Assembly (NCBI GenBank): GCA_023515745.1
Contig: JALECJ010000005.1
Span: 1,116,001 to 1,180,000 of the forward strand
Source of the DNA: Amoeboaphelidium protococcarum
Lineage: Eukaryota; Aphelidiomycota; Aphelidea
Direction of reading: 5' to 3'
DNA: 64,000 nt
A model generated the notes under the pieces. It did not search any database. It saw only the letters and a list, made by a program, of their open reading frames with translations, and was not told the origin of the DNA. Position numbers and translations under genes: made by a program. Positions 24,134-36,925 of this stretch are shown one piece after another. Position 1 is the first letter of the stretch; each line of letters starts with the position of its first letter.

Positions 24134-24237
24134 ATTATCAAGAGATTTTCACAATAACAATGGAATAAAATAAAAATGATGATGAAGAGAAAATTCCATA
24201 TGAAGAATGTACAATGATTATGTCTGTATAACTATAT

Positions 24238-25626
24238 TCAAATAGAGTCTAGAATTTCGAGCAAATTGGCTCTACGTGAAATGTCAAATTAGAGAAATTT
24301 AGACACCAGCGATTGAATATTATCAGACACAGCAGGTTCTTAAGGCCACTAGTAATCAACGCGACAAATCTTGTGATACATCTCCTTGGGACGGCGTGAA
24401 TTATGATAAAATGGTAAGCGTCCTGATGCCATTACAAACAGAATTATGCCCATCGACCATATATCCACCTTCCTTCCATCATACGCCTGCCCCATGATGA
24501 TTTCTGGAGCACAGTACTCTTCACTGCCACAGCGATCTGATAGCAATCTAACTTCACCTTGTTCATTTCTAATTGAGGTGGCTAGCCCAAAATCTGCAAC
24601 TTTAATTTATCTCTTATTGCCAGTAAGCAGAATGTTCTCAACTTTCAAATCACGATGACAATATCCTTATTCATGCATGTATGCAACGGCATCCACAATC
24701 TATTTAAACATTGGCAAGCATTCAGACTCTGATAAATGATTACGCTTGTAAATGTACTCAAACAACTCACCACCATCACATAATTCAAGTACCAAACCAA
24801 CTTCATCTTTAAGTTCAATCTAATCAATGTACCGAATTATATTAGGATGACTAAGTCGCTGCAGTATTTCAATCTCCTACTAAAGATTAGAATTGGGCAT
24901 CTTCAATACACTTTTCGACACCAGTTTAATCGCGTACAACTGGCCGTCTTCAGCACTTTAAGCCACTTTGACGCGACTGAATGCACCAGTGCCCACAACA
25001 TCCATAAGCTGATACTTGCCAGATACCGACCGAATACTTGGAAGCCGTGACAGACGCGCTTGAAGTTACTGAATTTAATTCTACCCTTCATTCTCGTTCA
25101 ATTTCAGTTGCTTGCCTTCTTATATAGTAGGTAATTGTAAAGTCTCATCGATAGCGGGTGCCATCAAATCGATTTCACTTGCATTCTACTATTATTCGAA
25201 TTATTCTAACTATTATTACTTTGACTTTCCGAAACCAAAAGCCTTCATAATGGGCTGCCAGAATTGAGCAATAGCAGAGTGCTGTCTAGTGTCAGTCACC
25301 TAATCGATAATTGCTTCCTCCTGCATCTCCGCCAGTGTCTTCCCAGTGTCAAGGGATAGAGCCTCAGACACGGTACGATTTCTCTTCCATGCAGCAGCTA
25401 TAGACTTTTATCGCTTGCAGCACCCACACGCTACAATACTATCCACATCTCGGGAAGGTTCAAAGTGAGCAGGAGAGTTGGCGTATATATCCAGAGTATC
25501 GACAGATATAGCGCGCACCGGCCGACTCATTGATTTAAATCCAATAGCCGCCTATGTATTATCCCCAGATTAGGAGTGTGATGATCGACTGAGATTAGCC
25601 CTCGCCGACTTTGATCTACTCAACAT
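24238..25626 (-). CDS. CAMK-family serine/threonine protein kinase
   Basis: A 462-aa protein. Residues 1-195 are a Ser/Gln-rich regulatory region. The kinase domain fills about 200-455: glycine loop VGTGAFSRVKVA, YAIKLVSK (ATP-binding Lys), HRDLKVEN near 324 (catalytic Asp), VADFGLA near 345, GSEEYCAPEI near 372, and VDIWSMGIILFVMASG. All catalytic residues are present. The short C-lobe ends directly after the last helix. The pattern is closest to the fungal CAMK/AMPK-like group, but I cannot name the orthologue. It is uninterrupted, starting at ATG 25626. Confidence 0.88.
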
Positions 25627-26216
25627 TTTTAAGATTTAATGCTAAATTGCTGATTATAAAATGGTATTTCTGAATATAGATACAGTGTTAACAATGTAAA
25701 AGATACAGGTAGCTATGGTAGGAAAAAGATTTCTAAAGACTCAGGATCGGTGTGAACAGGAGGCAATATCTCGGTGTAAGTGTATCATCAAATCAGAGGG
25801 ACACGTCACGTAGCACAATCAAACTTTGTCGCCTCCGATTCGATTTGTCACCGTGTCCAATCAGAGCAGAGTTGAACTTGAAGGCGCATGATTCAGTGAT
25901 GAAAGGCCGCACTGTACTGTACAGTAGTATGCAGTTCATTTCACTAGCGGAATTCCTTAAAAGTGAAACATTTAGATAAAACACGCGTGCTGCATTGAAA
26001 CAACATTGATCAGTTACTGTACAGAAGTATCAATTCAAATGATGAATATAGAAGAAGGAGTTGAAACATTTTCATCGCGCGCTTTCATTTCAATTCGTCG
26101 TCGCCTTTGCCGTTCTTTATTCTTTAAATTCACCTTTCCTTCTTTTAAACTTAGTCAATCCACACACACAAAGAAACATAGTGCTGCAGTGATTTTATAA
26201 AGGCGTATTATTGAGA
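25627..26216. other. Divergent intergenic region
   Basis: Promoter region between the kinase (minus) and the HECT ligase (plus). Open frames exist here on both strands under the altered code but lack recognisable motifs or a convincing start, so I call no gene. Confidence 0.4.
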
Positions 26217-28388
26217 ATGTAAGTTGAGGAGAGCAACAACTAGTAATAGAAGGCAACATCGTCTTCTAAAAGCATTTAGTAATAGCAAAAGACTCCCTCC
26301 AAGTTGAAATTGAATGAACAGAACCTGATACCTGTCGAGTATCTTAGAAATGTGATTGCTCCAATCTATTAGGGCGACTGCTCTAATAAGACTCTCAAGA
26401 ATTTGCTCATAATTATTGAGAATTTATCGTTCCTACCGAATGTTAAGAGTATTATACTTACTCAACTCCTTAATGCTATGGATGCTCAGAGTGTACTGGT
26501 ATGCAAGGATTTGGTGATGCTTGAAGACACGCTGAGTAATGCATTATCGAAGCGTGGTTCAGATTCACTCGATCAGGACTCTTTTGAATTGATGGTGCAG
26601 CAGAGTATTCTTCCCGCATTTACGCCAAATAGTAGTAATTAGTCTAAATTCTTGCGATTGTTAAAGACTGTTGATTACATTTATTCCAGGAAGAAGGGGA
26701 GTCAGTAGGCAAAGAGTGATGACAAGTAAAAGTCATTCGCAGCCATTTTAGCTGGTGCTCGGGGTGGTCAGTCTGGTGCTTCGCCAACACCATCTGTTGA
26801 TGAACTGGATGATGGTGCGGATGCTGCTGCTGCTGTGAATGACGCTACTTAAGAATTGATATCTGCCAAGTTTTAGGAGAATGGATACAAGGATATTTGG
26901 ACACATTTGCAATCTAGTCTGGCGGTGATTCAGTCTAATCAAGGACTTGGATTTGTCACATCAGCTCTACTTCCTCTGATTGAATGTCTTATGGTTATGC
27001 TCAAGTACTCTCTCCCGGCCAAGTATCGATCTAAATCTATTGACCAACCGGTGACTTTATCACGCCCATAAAGTGCTAGCAATGGCGCCATATCTCCTTA
27101 GAAAGTGTCGGAGAGTGAAGAATTATTTTTCCAATTTACAGAGAAGAACAGGAAGGTATTAAATTAGCTGGTCAGGCAGAATCCAAAATTGTTAAGAGGT
27201 TCTTTCTCTCTACTCGTCCACAATCCAAAGATACTGGACTTTGACTCCAAGAGAAATTACTTCAATTAGCAATTGCATAAGAAGGGTGGATAGAAAGCAA
27301 AAGCTATTCATGTGAACGTTCGCAGACAGTATATATTTCAAGATTCTTATTACCAATTGCAGAGTAAGAGTGGGGCAGAGCTGCGGCACGCCAAATTGAC
27401 TGTGCGTTTCCATGATGAAGAAGGTGCGGATTATGGTGGTGTGACGCGTGAATGGTATTAGGAGTTGACGAAGGAGATGTTCAATCCGAATTATGCTTTG
27501 TTCACCCCATCCGCTGAGAAGATGGGAGTCACGTACTAACCTAATCCGGCATCGTGGGTGAATCCATCGCATTTATAGTATTTCAAGTTTGTTGGGCGTA
27601 TCATTGGAAAGGCCATATATGACGGCCGATTACTTGATTGTTATTTCACTCGCTCCGTGTATAAGCACATTTTGAATAAGAATGTCGATGTCAGTGATAT
27701 GGAGGCTGTTGATCCAGAGTATCACAAGAGCTTGGTGTGGATACTGAACAATCCAATCAAGGATGTCCTGGACCTGACATTCTCTACTGAGCATGAAGAG
27801 TTTGGGCAGACCAAGATTGTTGATCTGATCCCCAATGGTAGAGATGAAGTGGTCACCGATGCGAATAAGATGGAGTATGTAAAATTAGTTGTTGAGTACA
27901 GACTCACCAAGATGATACAAGATTAGATTAAGTCTTTCCTTGAAGGATTCCAAGAGATTATCCCTAAAGAACTGATCGCATTCTTCTCTGAGAAGGAGTT
28001 GGAGTTGCTCATCAGCGGTATTCCTGATATTGACATTGATGACTGGAAGAATAACACAGAATACCGTGGTGGCTATACGGCATCATCGCCACAAGTTTAA
28101 TGGTTCTGGCGTGTGGTGAGAAGTTTTGATCAGGAGGAGCGGGCCAAGTTGTTGCAATTTGCCACTGGTACGTCTAAAGTTCCTCTAGAAGGCTTCGCTA
28201 ATCTGCAAGGTATCGGTGGCAAGTAGAAGTTTTAGATTCACAAGGATTTTGGAAAGACTGACCGGTTGCCAACTGCGCACACTTGCTTCAACCAGGTGGA
28301 TATTCCCGCATATGACACGTATGAGCAGTTGAAAGAGCGCCTCTACACTTCAATCACAGAAGGTAACGTTGGATTTGGCTTTGAATGA
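26217..28388 (+). CDS. Short TOM1/HUWE1-type HECT E3 ubiquitin ligase
   Basis: A 723-aa protein. The last ~340 residues are a complete HECT domain of the TOM1/HUWE1/UPL1 class: [73 protein letters not shown] and catalytic Cys690 in THTCFNQVD. The ~380 residues before it correspond only to the segment just upstream of HECT in TOM1. The large N-terminal arrays that make TOM1 and HUWE1 over 3000 aa are absent. The second codon is TAA (Gln), and the ATG overlaps a GTAAGT word, so a spliced longer form cannot be fully excluded. Conserved Gln written as TAG and TAA here are the best proof of the code. Confidence 0.9.
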
Positions 28389-28535
28389 ATAATTGACTAC
28401 CTTTACATGCAGACTCATATTATAATTATTTGTCAATTTCGCTTCTGTGATTATACATTACTTTAATCACTGTATTCTTTATTTTTCCACGATAATGAAT
28501 ACTTTACTTCGTTAATCCGCCTTCTTTGTCTAGAG

Positions 28536-31450
28536 ATGTTTCATTCAATTTACTCAAATCGTGCCAGTGTTAAAGGATGACATAAACATCTCTTTGGAGG
28601 TTGTCTCTATATGCCCATTAGTTATATAAAGTATATTTATAGGATGATGAGAGATTTAGTGAGGAGTATATTATTAAAGTTTTATCGTAAAGCTTGAGTC
28701 AAAATAGTCACTTTATTGAACCTCAGAACGACATTCAACAGCAGAGGATCAGCATTAATCGCTAGGCGTAAAGAATATACCAATGGCTATTGAATGAAGG
28801 ATTTCTTACTAAGGTCAGCAACAATAATGATTACTTCAGAGTTAATTTTAAGGTGTATGATGGGTTGCAGCGGAGAACTACTGTTTAGTGTCGCGATATG
28901 GGCGATTATAGTAACTATTAGCAGGAAATTTAAACGGGTGTAAATGGTATCGATGGTGGTGATTTAGTATCCTATGTCGATGGTCCTGCATGTAAAAGTT
29001 TTATCAAGAAGTAGAGCCCGTTCCCTTAAGGTGTTATTATGTCCCTCACCCCATGCTATTCTCCATCGTGTTCCTTGATTACTAACAGCGATAAATGCAG
29101 TGATCAGAATACTAATAATTCGCAGTGTCAATGTTACTCTTATGATTGCCGCCGTGCATCTTACTCATCCCCGGTATAAAGTGTGATATCTCAGGACGAT
29201 ACGTGGAGTTCTATGGTGGATGGAACACTGCTCCGCTAACTGTCTATGAATGAACGTAACAGGCAAGAGGCGATATATGAACTCATCAGGACTGAGCGTG
29301 AGTACGTCGCTGATCTGCACTCGATAAATAACTTGTACATCACATAACTATTGCAGTCTGATGTTATAGCTGAGGAAGAGTGTCGTGATTTTATAAAGAA
29401 TGTGTTTGGCAATCTTGAATAGGTAATTTGGGTAAATGAGCGATTCCTCCAGCAGTTGAATGCACTTTATTAGAAAAGCCATTTTATAAAATCTGTGGGC
29501 AGTATCGTCAGCAAATTTAGTATGGAATGCGGAGAGTTTTATCTGGCTTATGGCAAGAATGTATGTATTGCTTAGGATATAGTGCGGAGACAAAGGCTTA
29601 GCAATCCCGCATTTGATTCCTTCTGTAACAGGATATAACGTCTGCCAGAGAGTCGAAAATTGTCTCTAAACTCTTTTCTCCTCAGACCAACTACTCGCCT
29701 TGCTAGATACCCTCTATTGTTATCTTCTATTGTACGGAGGAGCGGCGATAAAGACGAGGAGGAAGTTGAGTAGCTGTAGAATTCTATTGCCCGTCTGAAA
29801 TAAGTTTTGACTTAAATGGATTCAAGTTTTGCATTGGCTGAATAGAAAATGAAGTTGAAGAGATTATCAGAGGCTATTTAGTAGTCAGCTTCATTTTCCG
29901 ATTATTCTGATATGCTTCAACTCTAATCAAGCGATAGAGTTATACTTAGAGATGGTTGCGTGTCGCTGCGATTAGGTGGTTCTTATTCTGAAGTATCTCT
30001 GTTGCTAGTGGATAATGCTCTTTTAGTTTATCGCGTTGTAGATGGTCAGTATGTGATATGTTACAGACCTGTACCGATATATCTTATATCTGTAATCATC
30101 TCTCAAGAGAAAGTTTTGGAAGCTGCGGAGTTTCGCTAGAGATCCAATAGTCTATTGCAAGTATCCGATAATGGACTAAAGATACCTTTAGGTGCATTTG
30201 GACGACGCAAGAGTACAGGTACTGGTGAAGGAATATAGAGGACGCGAGATTTGTTGCGGTCTATAAGCTAAGGCAATGTGGTGTCATAGAGTGATGGTAA
30301 TGATTAAGAAGAGGAAGGGCAATCTTTTGAATTGATGGTACATGGTAGGTACAGCTAGAGACTCAAGTTTACTACTAGATCTGAACTAGATGCCCAGAAG
30401 TGGATTGAATTAATTTAAAGATAACTTTCTCAATGTGAATAGTTAAAGTAAAAAGTGTTTGGTATTAAAAGCATTTAGCAAGAGTATGACATCCATTAGG
30501 ATATTGAAGAGATATAATGCTCTGTCTGTATTCCGTCTCCTAATGATAGTAATTATCGTCATATGATTATTTTTGGGCATCAAGGTGGATTTATAGTCTC
30601 AGATGGATGTGAAACCCAAAACTTTACTCAGTTTACTGATATAACGTAGCTATAATACGTTGAAGATTGGAAGCTTATCCTAATGCTGAGTGGAAGTAAA
30701 TTCTTAACATTGACAGTGGATTCATTGCAACAAGCTATGGCTTCAGGTGATTAACATGATGATTCTCAGTTTGATCTATCCAGCGAAGTAATCAGCAATA
30801 AATGCAGCTTCTTCTCTATTGGGTAAATACAGAAGTAGATTGTTGTGGCTGTAGTTCGAACTGGTCTATTGCACACATATGTCAAACTGTATAAAAGAAT
30901 GTAGAATGGTACTAATCAGGCTTTTAGTCTTGGAAGTCTGAAGAATATTCTCAAGTCTGATCAAGTGTCACATAATTATGAATGCTTCTAAAGATTGGAG
31001 ATACCAATATAGTCCACATCATTCGATTTTATGCCGACTACTAATGGTATGGAATCCGTTCTGGTTGGCACTGTTCAAGGGTATGAACTGATAGATTTAG
31101 AGACATTGTCCAGTTAATCTATTCAACACTAATCAGGGAGTGATGATGGCCTGGTTCATCCTTTGGGAATGTTCCCTATTGCTAAAGAGTCTATGTTTAT
31201 TCTAACGTTTTAACTTTAGTACGTGGTGGTTGAGTCTAATAATCCATTCAAAGTATTAACATCTGGCCAGTGGAATAGCGTTGCTTAGCGTATAATATGC
31301 GTCGACTGTCATTTTTGTGTCTTTGGTCGAGACATGTTGGAAATCTACCAAGTTGCTGATAAGCAATTAAAGCTGGAGCAAGTCTATCTATACACTGGCG
31401 GAGAAGTTGCTAAATCTGCCTACATATAACGAGACACTATTTACTTTTGA
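28536..31450 (+). CDS. Rho1 guanine-nucleotide exchange factor (DEP-DH-PH-CNH), ROM2-like
   Basis: Exon 1 (28536-28568) and a proposed 74-nt intron (28569-28642) lead into a 2.8-kb open exon; total 946 aa. Order: DEP domain at about 12-105 (RIYQWLLNEGFLTK, DYFRVNFKVYDG), a Cys/Ser-rich linker, DH domain from about 212 (EAIYELIRTEREYVADL, FLLRPTTRLARYPLLL), PH at about 440-600, and a citron-homology domain to the end (FLTLTVDSLQQAM, AYIQRDTIYF). This layout is typical of fungal Rom1/Rom2, which activate Rho1 for cell-wall and actin control. The intron donor (GTTAAA) is weak, so exon 1 is uncertain; the frame from 28643 is firm. Confidence 0.85.
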
Positions 31451-31521
31451 CATTAAATAGAAATACAATCTTAATCTCATCATACTAAATTAAATTGCAA
31501 ACAACAAATCATCATAATCAG

Positions 31522-32100
31522 TCACTTCAGCTTTAGTTGCTTATTCCTCAGCCTTTTACTTCTTCTAAGAGGCGCTTTAGCTGCGCTTGATGTTCTTTTA
31601 CTTCGACTTTTCTACTTTGGCTTGACATATTTACTATGAGAGAGCATATCTTGAAAATTTTGCGGCTCAGCAGTGACAAAATGCCGCAATTTACTACCTC
31701 CATTAGTCAGCTATTATTATTAATGATACTATGACCCGGGCGAAGTTTATTATGAAGACGTTCCTGTATCCGCTCGATCAAACAGGGCTGCCGCATCAGT
31801 TTTATCATTACATCCCTCAATGAATCTCCATCGATCACCAAGTCTCGATTCTCGAAACTGCGGATCCAACGCCGTTCTCAACAATCCCATCGGAGTCACT
31901 GTGACATCTGCTTCTGCGATACCTGCTTCATCACGATGTCGTTTATATTCAGGAGATTTGAATACGGCCAATCTCTGCGCTGATAAAGCTAATGACGATT
32001 ATATCTTCTTGAAAACCGACGTCCGCCGTGGAGATAAAATACCACGCTCAGCAACTTTAAAACCTTATATCTAGGTACTATTAGGATCATCCTCTTCCAT
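31522..32100 (-). CDS. Unknown basic protein with possible CDK sites
   Basis: A 192-aa frame from ATG 32100 to TGA 31522. It starts acidic (MEEDDPNST), contains SPRRTSVFKK near residue 22 (a CDK-type site), a conserved-looking middle (LGDRWRFIEGCND), a TAA/TAG-coded Gln run, and a very basic end (KSRSKRTSSAAKAPLRRSKR) that could be a nuclear signal. No family is recognised. It converges on the Rho GEF with a 71-bp gap. Overlapping plus-strand frames look like shadows. Confidence 0.55.
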
Positions 32101-32402
32101 AAGCATCTACGCTTTCCTAGCGATGTACGGAGACTAAGATTATTTACTAGTAGAAAATCGTCCCATTGTACTGTGATATCACCTAATTCTATGATATTGC
32201 CGTTACGAAAAACCCAACAAAAAGTACAAGAATTTTCGGAAAGGATCCACGCGGAGTTTCAAAAACAATTGAGTGAAACGAAATTTTCATCTTGATCTGC
32301 TTTTTGAAACGCAGGAATTTTGGTCATCAGCTAAATTTATTCCATTCCATTATCCAGCTAGTTCCATTGTTTCTGAACAAAGTAATTATTTATAACTCTA
32401 TA
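32101..32402. other. Divergent promoter gap before the Fic gene
   Basis: About 300 bp between the starts of the basic protein (minus) and the Fic gene (plus). The Fic frame is open upstream of its ATG to about 32292, but I see no conserved residues there. Confidence 0.35.
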
Positions 32403-33374
32403 ATGTCTCATTTATTCACAGCTCTGGTGTGGGAAAAGGAGGGCGCGTTGAGTGAAATCGTTTCTGAAAGCATAAGATTACAAAATGCGTATAAAAAGAT
32501 GATATATATTACTGCTGATAAGCCAAATTAAGTTGCTGCAGCTTAGTAATAATCTTAATTCTAATGGAATCTTAAATGTGCCGTGTACTTTTCCAATTAT
32601 ATAGAAAAGTCTGGACTTGCATTTGAAGAAACTTGTTCTTTAGTGTCTCAGCATCTCGAGACGCTAGCATCAATTCGGACTTCTGATGACAGTTGTCTAA
32701 TACTTGCAGACATTCAAGCTTCATCAATCTAAAGTGATGAGGAATAAAGACGTAGAGCTGAAGTTACTCAGCACGTTGACGCGTTTCTCTATCTTTATGA
32801 TCGCGTCATTGTGAAACGGCGCCTGTTGGATGAGAACTTAATTAAGAATGCTCACGGCATATTAATGAATGGTTTGATATCTGAACCTGGTCAGTACAGA
32901 AATATAAATGCGTGAGCTGGTACTCATCAGTTTATTGCTCCAGATTTAGTGCCGCAGTCCATGACGAATTTAATGGGGGAGTTTGGTCAGAAATTGGCCA
33001 AGTTGAACCTGAAAAACTCGGAACTTGATGCTGATAATTGGCTTTGTGGTATACATTTGGCTGCCGAGTTCTCGTTCAAATTTGTGTCTATACATCTATT
33101 TGTAGATGGTAATGGACGTATGAGTCGCATTTTGATGAATATTGTACTGCTCTCTATTGGCGCCCCTTTCTGTAGTGCTTTGGGATTCTCTTGCGGGCAT
33201 TAAAGTGCTAGGAAGCATTATTTTAGATGCATTCTCAAGGCCCAATCATCTTCCACTTTTGATGTATCTCAGCTGGCATCCGTGATCCTATACTCTTATG
33301 TTTCCATAATGAGGCGTTTCTTTAGCAATTTGGCAACTGTTGATCCTGACCTATATTCTCAGTGTCAGTTATGA
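32403..33374 (+). pseudogene. Fic-domain protein gene with an in-frame TGA
   Basis: A 323-codon frame with a Fic AMP-transferase core: IHLFVDGNGRMSRILMN at about residues 230-246 carries the HxFxDGNGR motif (His231 to Arg239). Upstream is a helical region, then YRNINA, a TGA at codon 171 (32913-32915), and AGTHQFIAPDLVP. Fic proteins usually have Arg in this spot (YRxxxxRAG), and CGA to TGA is one transition, so a nonsense mutation is the simplest reading. Coding continues cleanly for 153 codons after it. Other possibilities are read-through or a sequencing error. Fic enzymes transfer AMP to hydroxyl side chains of target proteins. Confidence 0.75.
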
Positions 33375-33476
33375 TCGTGCGTACTAAAGCTCTATTGATT
33401 TGATGATTGGTTACAGTGAACATTTAGCATTAGTATTAATATAAAGAAGCAAATTTTTTATAAACATTAATTTCAA

Positions 33477-35426
33477 TCACTGCATAAAAGGGAGCACTTT
33501 ATACATTAAAGACATCAGTTGGAAATAGAAGCCGTCTTTATCTTCTTGTGAAATAAATACAGAGTCAACCTTGTCAAAGACATTATCGTAGAATATAGAG
33601 TCTTCATAGGACTGAGAAAGTTGCACGGCATCTCTGTAACTCATTAACACAAATAGCAAAACAACACCTGCCAGCGTCCCAGCTAAGAGGTAGGCAACTT
33701 TATTCAAGAGAGATAGAGATTGTGTATGTTGCTTGAATAGAATACGAGCTGGAGTCTTTTTGGGACTAATTTTAATCTTTCTAGGAGACTTTGGCGCCTT
33801 ACTAACAGTAACGTTAGAGACATCTCTGGCTTCCATTTCTCGACTCGTCTCATAGCCATCATTGAGGATAACATCATTAACATGAAGATTCTTTTACTAT
33901 GACAACAGTGTCAACTCTTACACTTTTTACTTTAATTCGGCCAATTCTTGATTCTTCTACTCGATCAAATCAGAGAACTTACCAGTGCCAACACTTGACA
34001 CTGCACTTGATCGACTCTACTAAGCAGCTGACTCTAGTCGACTAATTTTATCTTTGAGGTGTTCACATTCACTCTCAAGAAGTCGAACTCTATGCTTATA
34101 CTTTCGTTTACTCTGACGTAGATCATTGACGTTTTAAAGTATCTCCTTGATCACAGAATTGACATCCTCCTTCAGACCAGACAGCCACTCGATCAAATCA
34201 TCAGCATAATCTGGATTCTTTTCAATTAATTCATGGATAGTGGATAGCTCGGGGCCATTCAATCTTGTCATGATATCTTGCATACGCTCTTACTGCTACT
34301 GCATCTAAACAGCTTTATCTTCAGCATCGTTAACATTCTGAACTAACACGGATGTAAACTCGCTGAAAGCAGGCTCTCTACCACCACGAGACATTATAGG
34401 ATGGATAGAATCATACTGCCCATCTGTATCTGCGATTTAATTCTACAACATGAGAATTGCATCATGCAGTCGAGAATTTTCCTCTTTCAATCTTTGTACT
34501 TGATCAGCGCTGTTAACCCTCTATGTAGCTCCAGCAGTAAGAGACTAAGACATCTTGCTAAGACGCTGCAATTCATCATTCTTTTCACTAAGCTCTAGCT
34601 TCAAAGTCTCGCGTGACTCCATCAATTGCCCGACTTTTACACTGAGCTACCTATTCTCCTTCTTCATTTTCTCAAGATTTACTCGACACAAGCTTAGCTC
34701 CTCTGCTAATTACTACTTCTCGCCCTGTAAAGTCTATAGCTGATCCTTACATTTACTCAACTCCAACTTCCCGTCCTGGATATCCTTATTCAATCCCTGA
34801 ATCTAATACTCCTTCTCTTCAACCAGCTGTTCCAGCTGCAGCACTCTTCTAGTATAAACCTTTAGTCTTGACTGTGATGACCGATCGTGCAGTGAAAAGC
34901 TTTACTCACTTACTTCTGTAACAGAACTTTGAACATATTAAGCTGCGTTATCGTCTTCTGCATGGGAGCCAATCTTTTACTGGTCAATGCTATTACATTG
35001 TTGGCTGTTGTCCGAAAGATTCTCTTTGAATTAAATCAAGTTGGGAGAAGTGAATAGACGCTTTCGGATTTTACCAGTAGTTGGTGGAGTAGGATCGAGG
35101 TGATCACCGTCTCCATCACAGAGAGACTCGTTTTACTCTTGGTGAAACTGATTCAACTATAGTTACGTTGGAGATGTACTCCTAGACGGTGACGACTACC
35201 AGAGCTCTAGCATTAAACCAACAGCATCTTTCACAGCAATAACTTGATCCGTTTGACTATTGCATTACTGTACGAAATTACTCTTAACGTCATCCAGCAT
35301 CCATATGAACTTCAACTCTTCCTCTACTTGCTCTAGAAACTGAGGCAGTTCTCCCAGCAATACAGTTTCATTGTCAGAGAGGCACTGCAAAAGATAGTCT
35401 TCAATCTCACTTCTACTGTAAATCAT
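33477..35426 (-). CDS. Long coiled-coil protein with a C-terminal membrane anchor
   Basis: A 649-aa protein. The first ~250 residues mix helical and Ser/Gln-rich parts (GELPQFLEQVEEELKFIW, TPPTTGKIRKRLFTSPN). Heptad-rich coiled coils run from about 185 to 345 (LQLEQLVEEKEYQIQGL, RQLSVKVGQLMESRETL) and again at 430-520. Near 560 is a Lys/Pro stretch (APKSPRKIKISPKKTPA), then one membrane span (VAYLLAGTLAGVVLLFVLM) and a ~50-residue tail. The architecture fits a tail-anchored tether of the Golgi, ER or nuclear envelope. No named family is recognised. The ATG at 35426 is the first after an in-frame TGA; an upstream exon is possible. Confidence 0.7.
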
Positions 35427-35913
35427 ATCACCCTGCAAGTGTTCAGACTAAGTCAACTTGAAAAGTCAGAGTAAGTACACAATACAATATTATTACAGAT
35501 GTATTTGCAGCTTAACAAAGCTGTGGATTATGAGTAGTGTATGTCTGTTGGTATGAAAACAACCAAGCACGTTTTGCATATTTCTGAAACGAAAAAGGGA
35601 ATCGCGCGCGCGCTGAATTTGACCAACGACTCAATTATGGCCACGGTCGCCCAGTATAGCGTGCACTCAATTGAACAAGCAATACCTGTAATTAGTTATG
35701 TAGTTGAGTTGATGATCAATTAAATTTTAATTGCTATAATAACCGGCTGAATTGGCATGATCATTTTGAACAATTAAGCCATGACTCAACCGTATTTCTT
35801 CAAGTAAAGATCAAAAGAGGATGACACCAAGAACAGTATGATCAAAATATTTCATAATCACGTTTCATTTAAATTTTCATAAAATGAACGAACAACCATT
35901 ATGGCGAACGTAT
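35427..35913. other. Intergenic with a doubtful small frame
   Basis: Contains a plus-strand frame 35541-35750 (69 aa, MSVGMKTTKHVLHIS) inside what is probably the promoter of the coiled-coil gene. An alternating-GC tract (about 35607) and lack of a domain suggest it is not a gene. Confidence 0.3.
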
Positions 35914-36297
35914 TCAAGCAACAGCTTTCTAGATCGCCTTTTCCAACTTGTTGGCATCGGCTCCAATCACCTCATCAATCTTCTTGCCATTCTTAAAGAT
36001 CTGGAAGGTTGGCATAGCTTGAATCTCGTACTCTGCAGAGATGTTTGGCAGAGTGTCCACGTCAACCTTGATGAACGTGGCTTTTGTGTACTTCTTGCTA
36101 AACTCTTCAATCTTTGGCGAGATGAACTTGCAAGGACCGCACTACACGCAAAATGTCAATCATAATCATCATACATAATAACTACGCAATTAAAAAAATA
36201 AAAGACTTACCCAGGTGGCATAGAAGTCCACAACGACAATCTCAGCAGAGTTGATCTTTTCCTTGAATTCACTGTCAGACTTTACTTCGTAAACCAT
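35914..36297 (-). CDS. TRX1: Thioredoxin
   Basis: A 104-aa classic thioredoxin, the cytosolic dithiol reductant recharged by thioredoxin reductase. Exon 1 gives MVYEVKSDSEFKEKI and VVVDFYATW. A 69-nt intron (36142-36210, GTAAGT..GTGTAG) splits the active site exactly before CGPCK, and exon 2 carries FIKVDVDTLPNIS, the cis-Pro loop AMPTFQIFKNG and KAIQKAVA. The frame also runs upstream to an ATG at 36375, but that ATG overlaps a GTAAGC donor with a matching CTCACAG acceptor. It is probably a 5'-UTR intron, so I start at 36297. Confidence 0.93.
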
Positions 36298-36925
36298 TTC
36301 TTTGTTGGATGACTTTCTGTGAGTAGATGATGTTAATTTGCTGAAGAAAGAGACGCGCGTTTCGCTGCTTACCATTTGAAGTGAGAGAGAGATTGGCTAG
36401 CCGAGAGTGTCACGATTAACAGAGAGATTACGATTATATAAGCAGGACCAATGGTTATAAGTACAACGGATAAATCGATTTGAAGGAGAAGAAGAAGAAG
36501 AGAGTGACGAGTATGAAATAAGATTTAAGTCAAATGTGTTTATGTAATATGCGAACTTAATATAGACTATATGCTGACATGACGTAATCAAGAACATGAA
36601 CGAAGTTTTCTATTGATTCGGTACCGTTTAATGGGTAAAACATCAGTAAGGAGTAGCCAGTATGAATTTGATGACAACTGACACATTACAAATCAATATC
36701 TAGTATGAAAGCCATCACCGTTGATGTTAGCTTATAAAGTAAAAGACTATTTTGAGCTAACAGTCGAGACGGTTTGTTTTAAACTGGCGCGCTTTGTTTC
36801 ACCTTAACAACATCCCATTGTTTGATCAGTAAATTGTGAATCTATACCACTCTTATTACTACTTATTCACATCTATCCAAGCCGTTTTTAGCTTACTTAA
36901 ACTCATTATTTAACTGAATGGGAAA
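36298..36925. other. Divergent promoter region, thioredoxin and LRR genes
   Basis: Includes the probable 5'-UTR intron of the thioredoxin transcript near 36318-36372 and AT-rich sequence up to the LRR gene start. No further gene seen. Confidence 0.35.
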
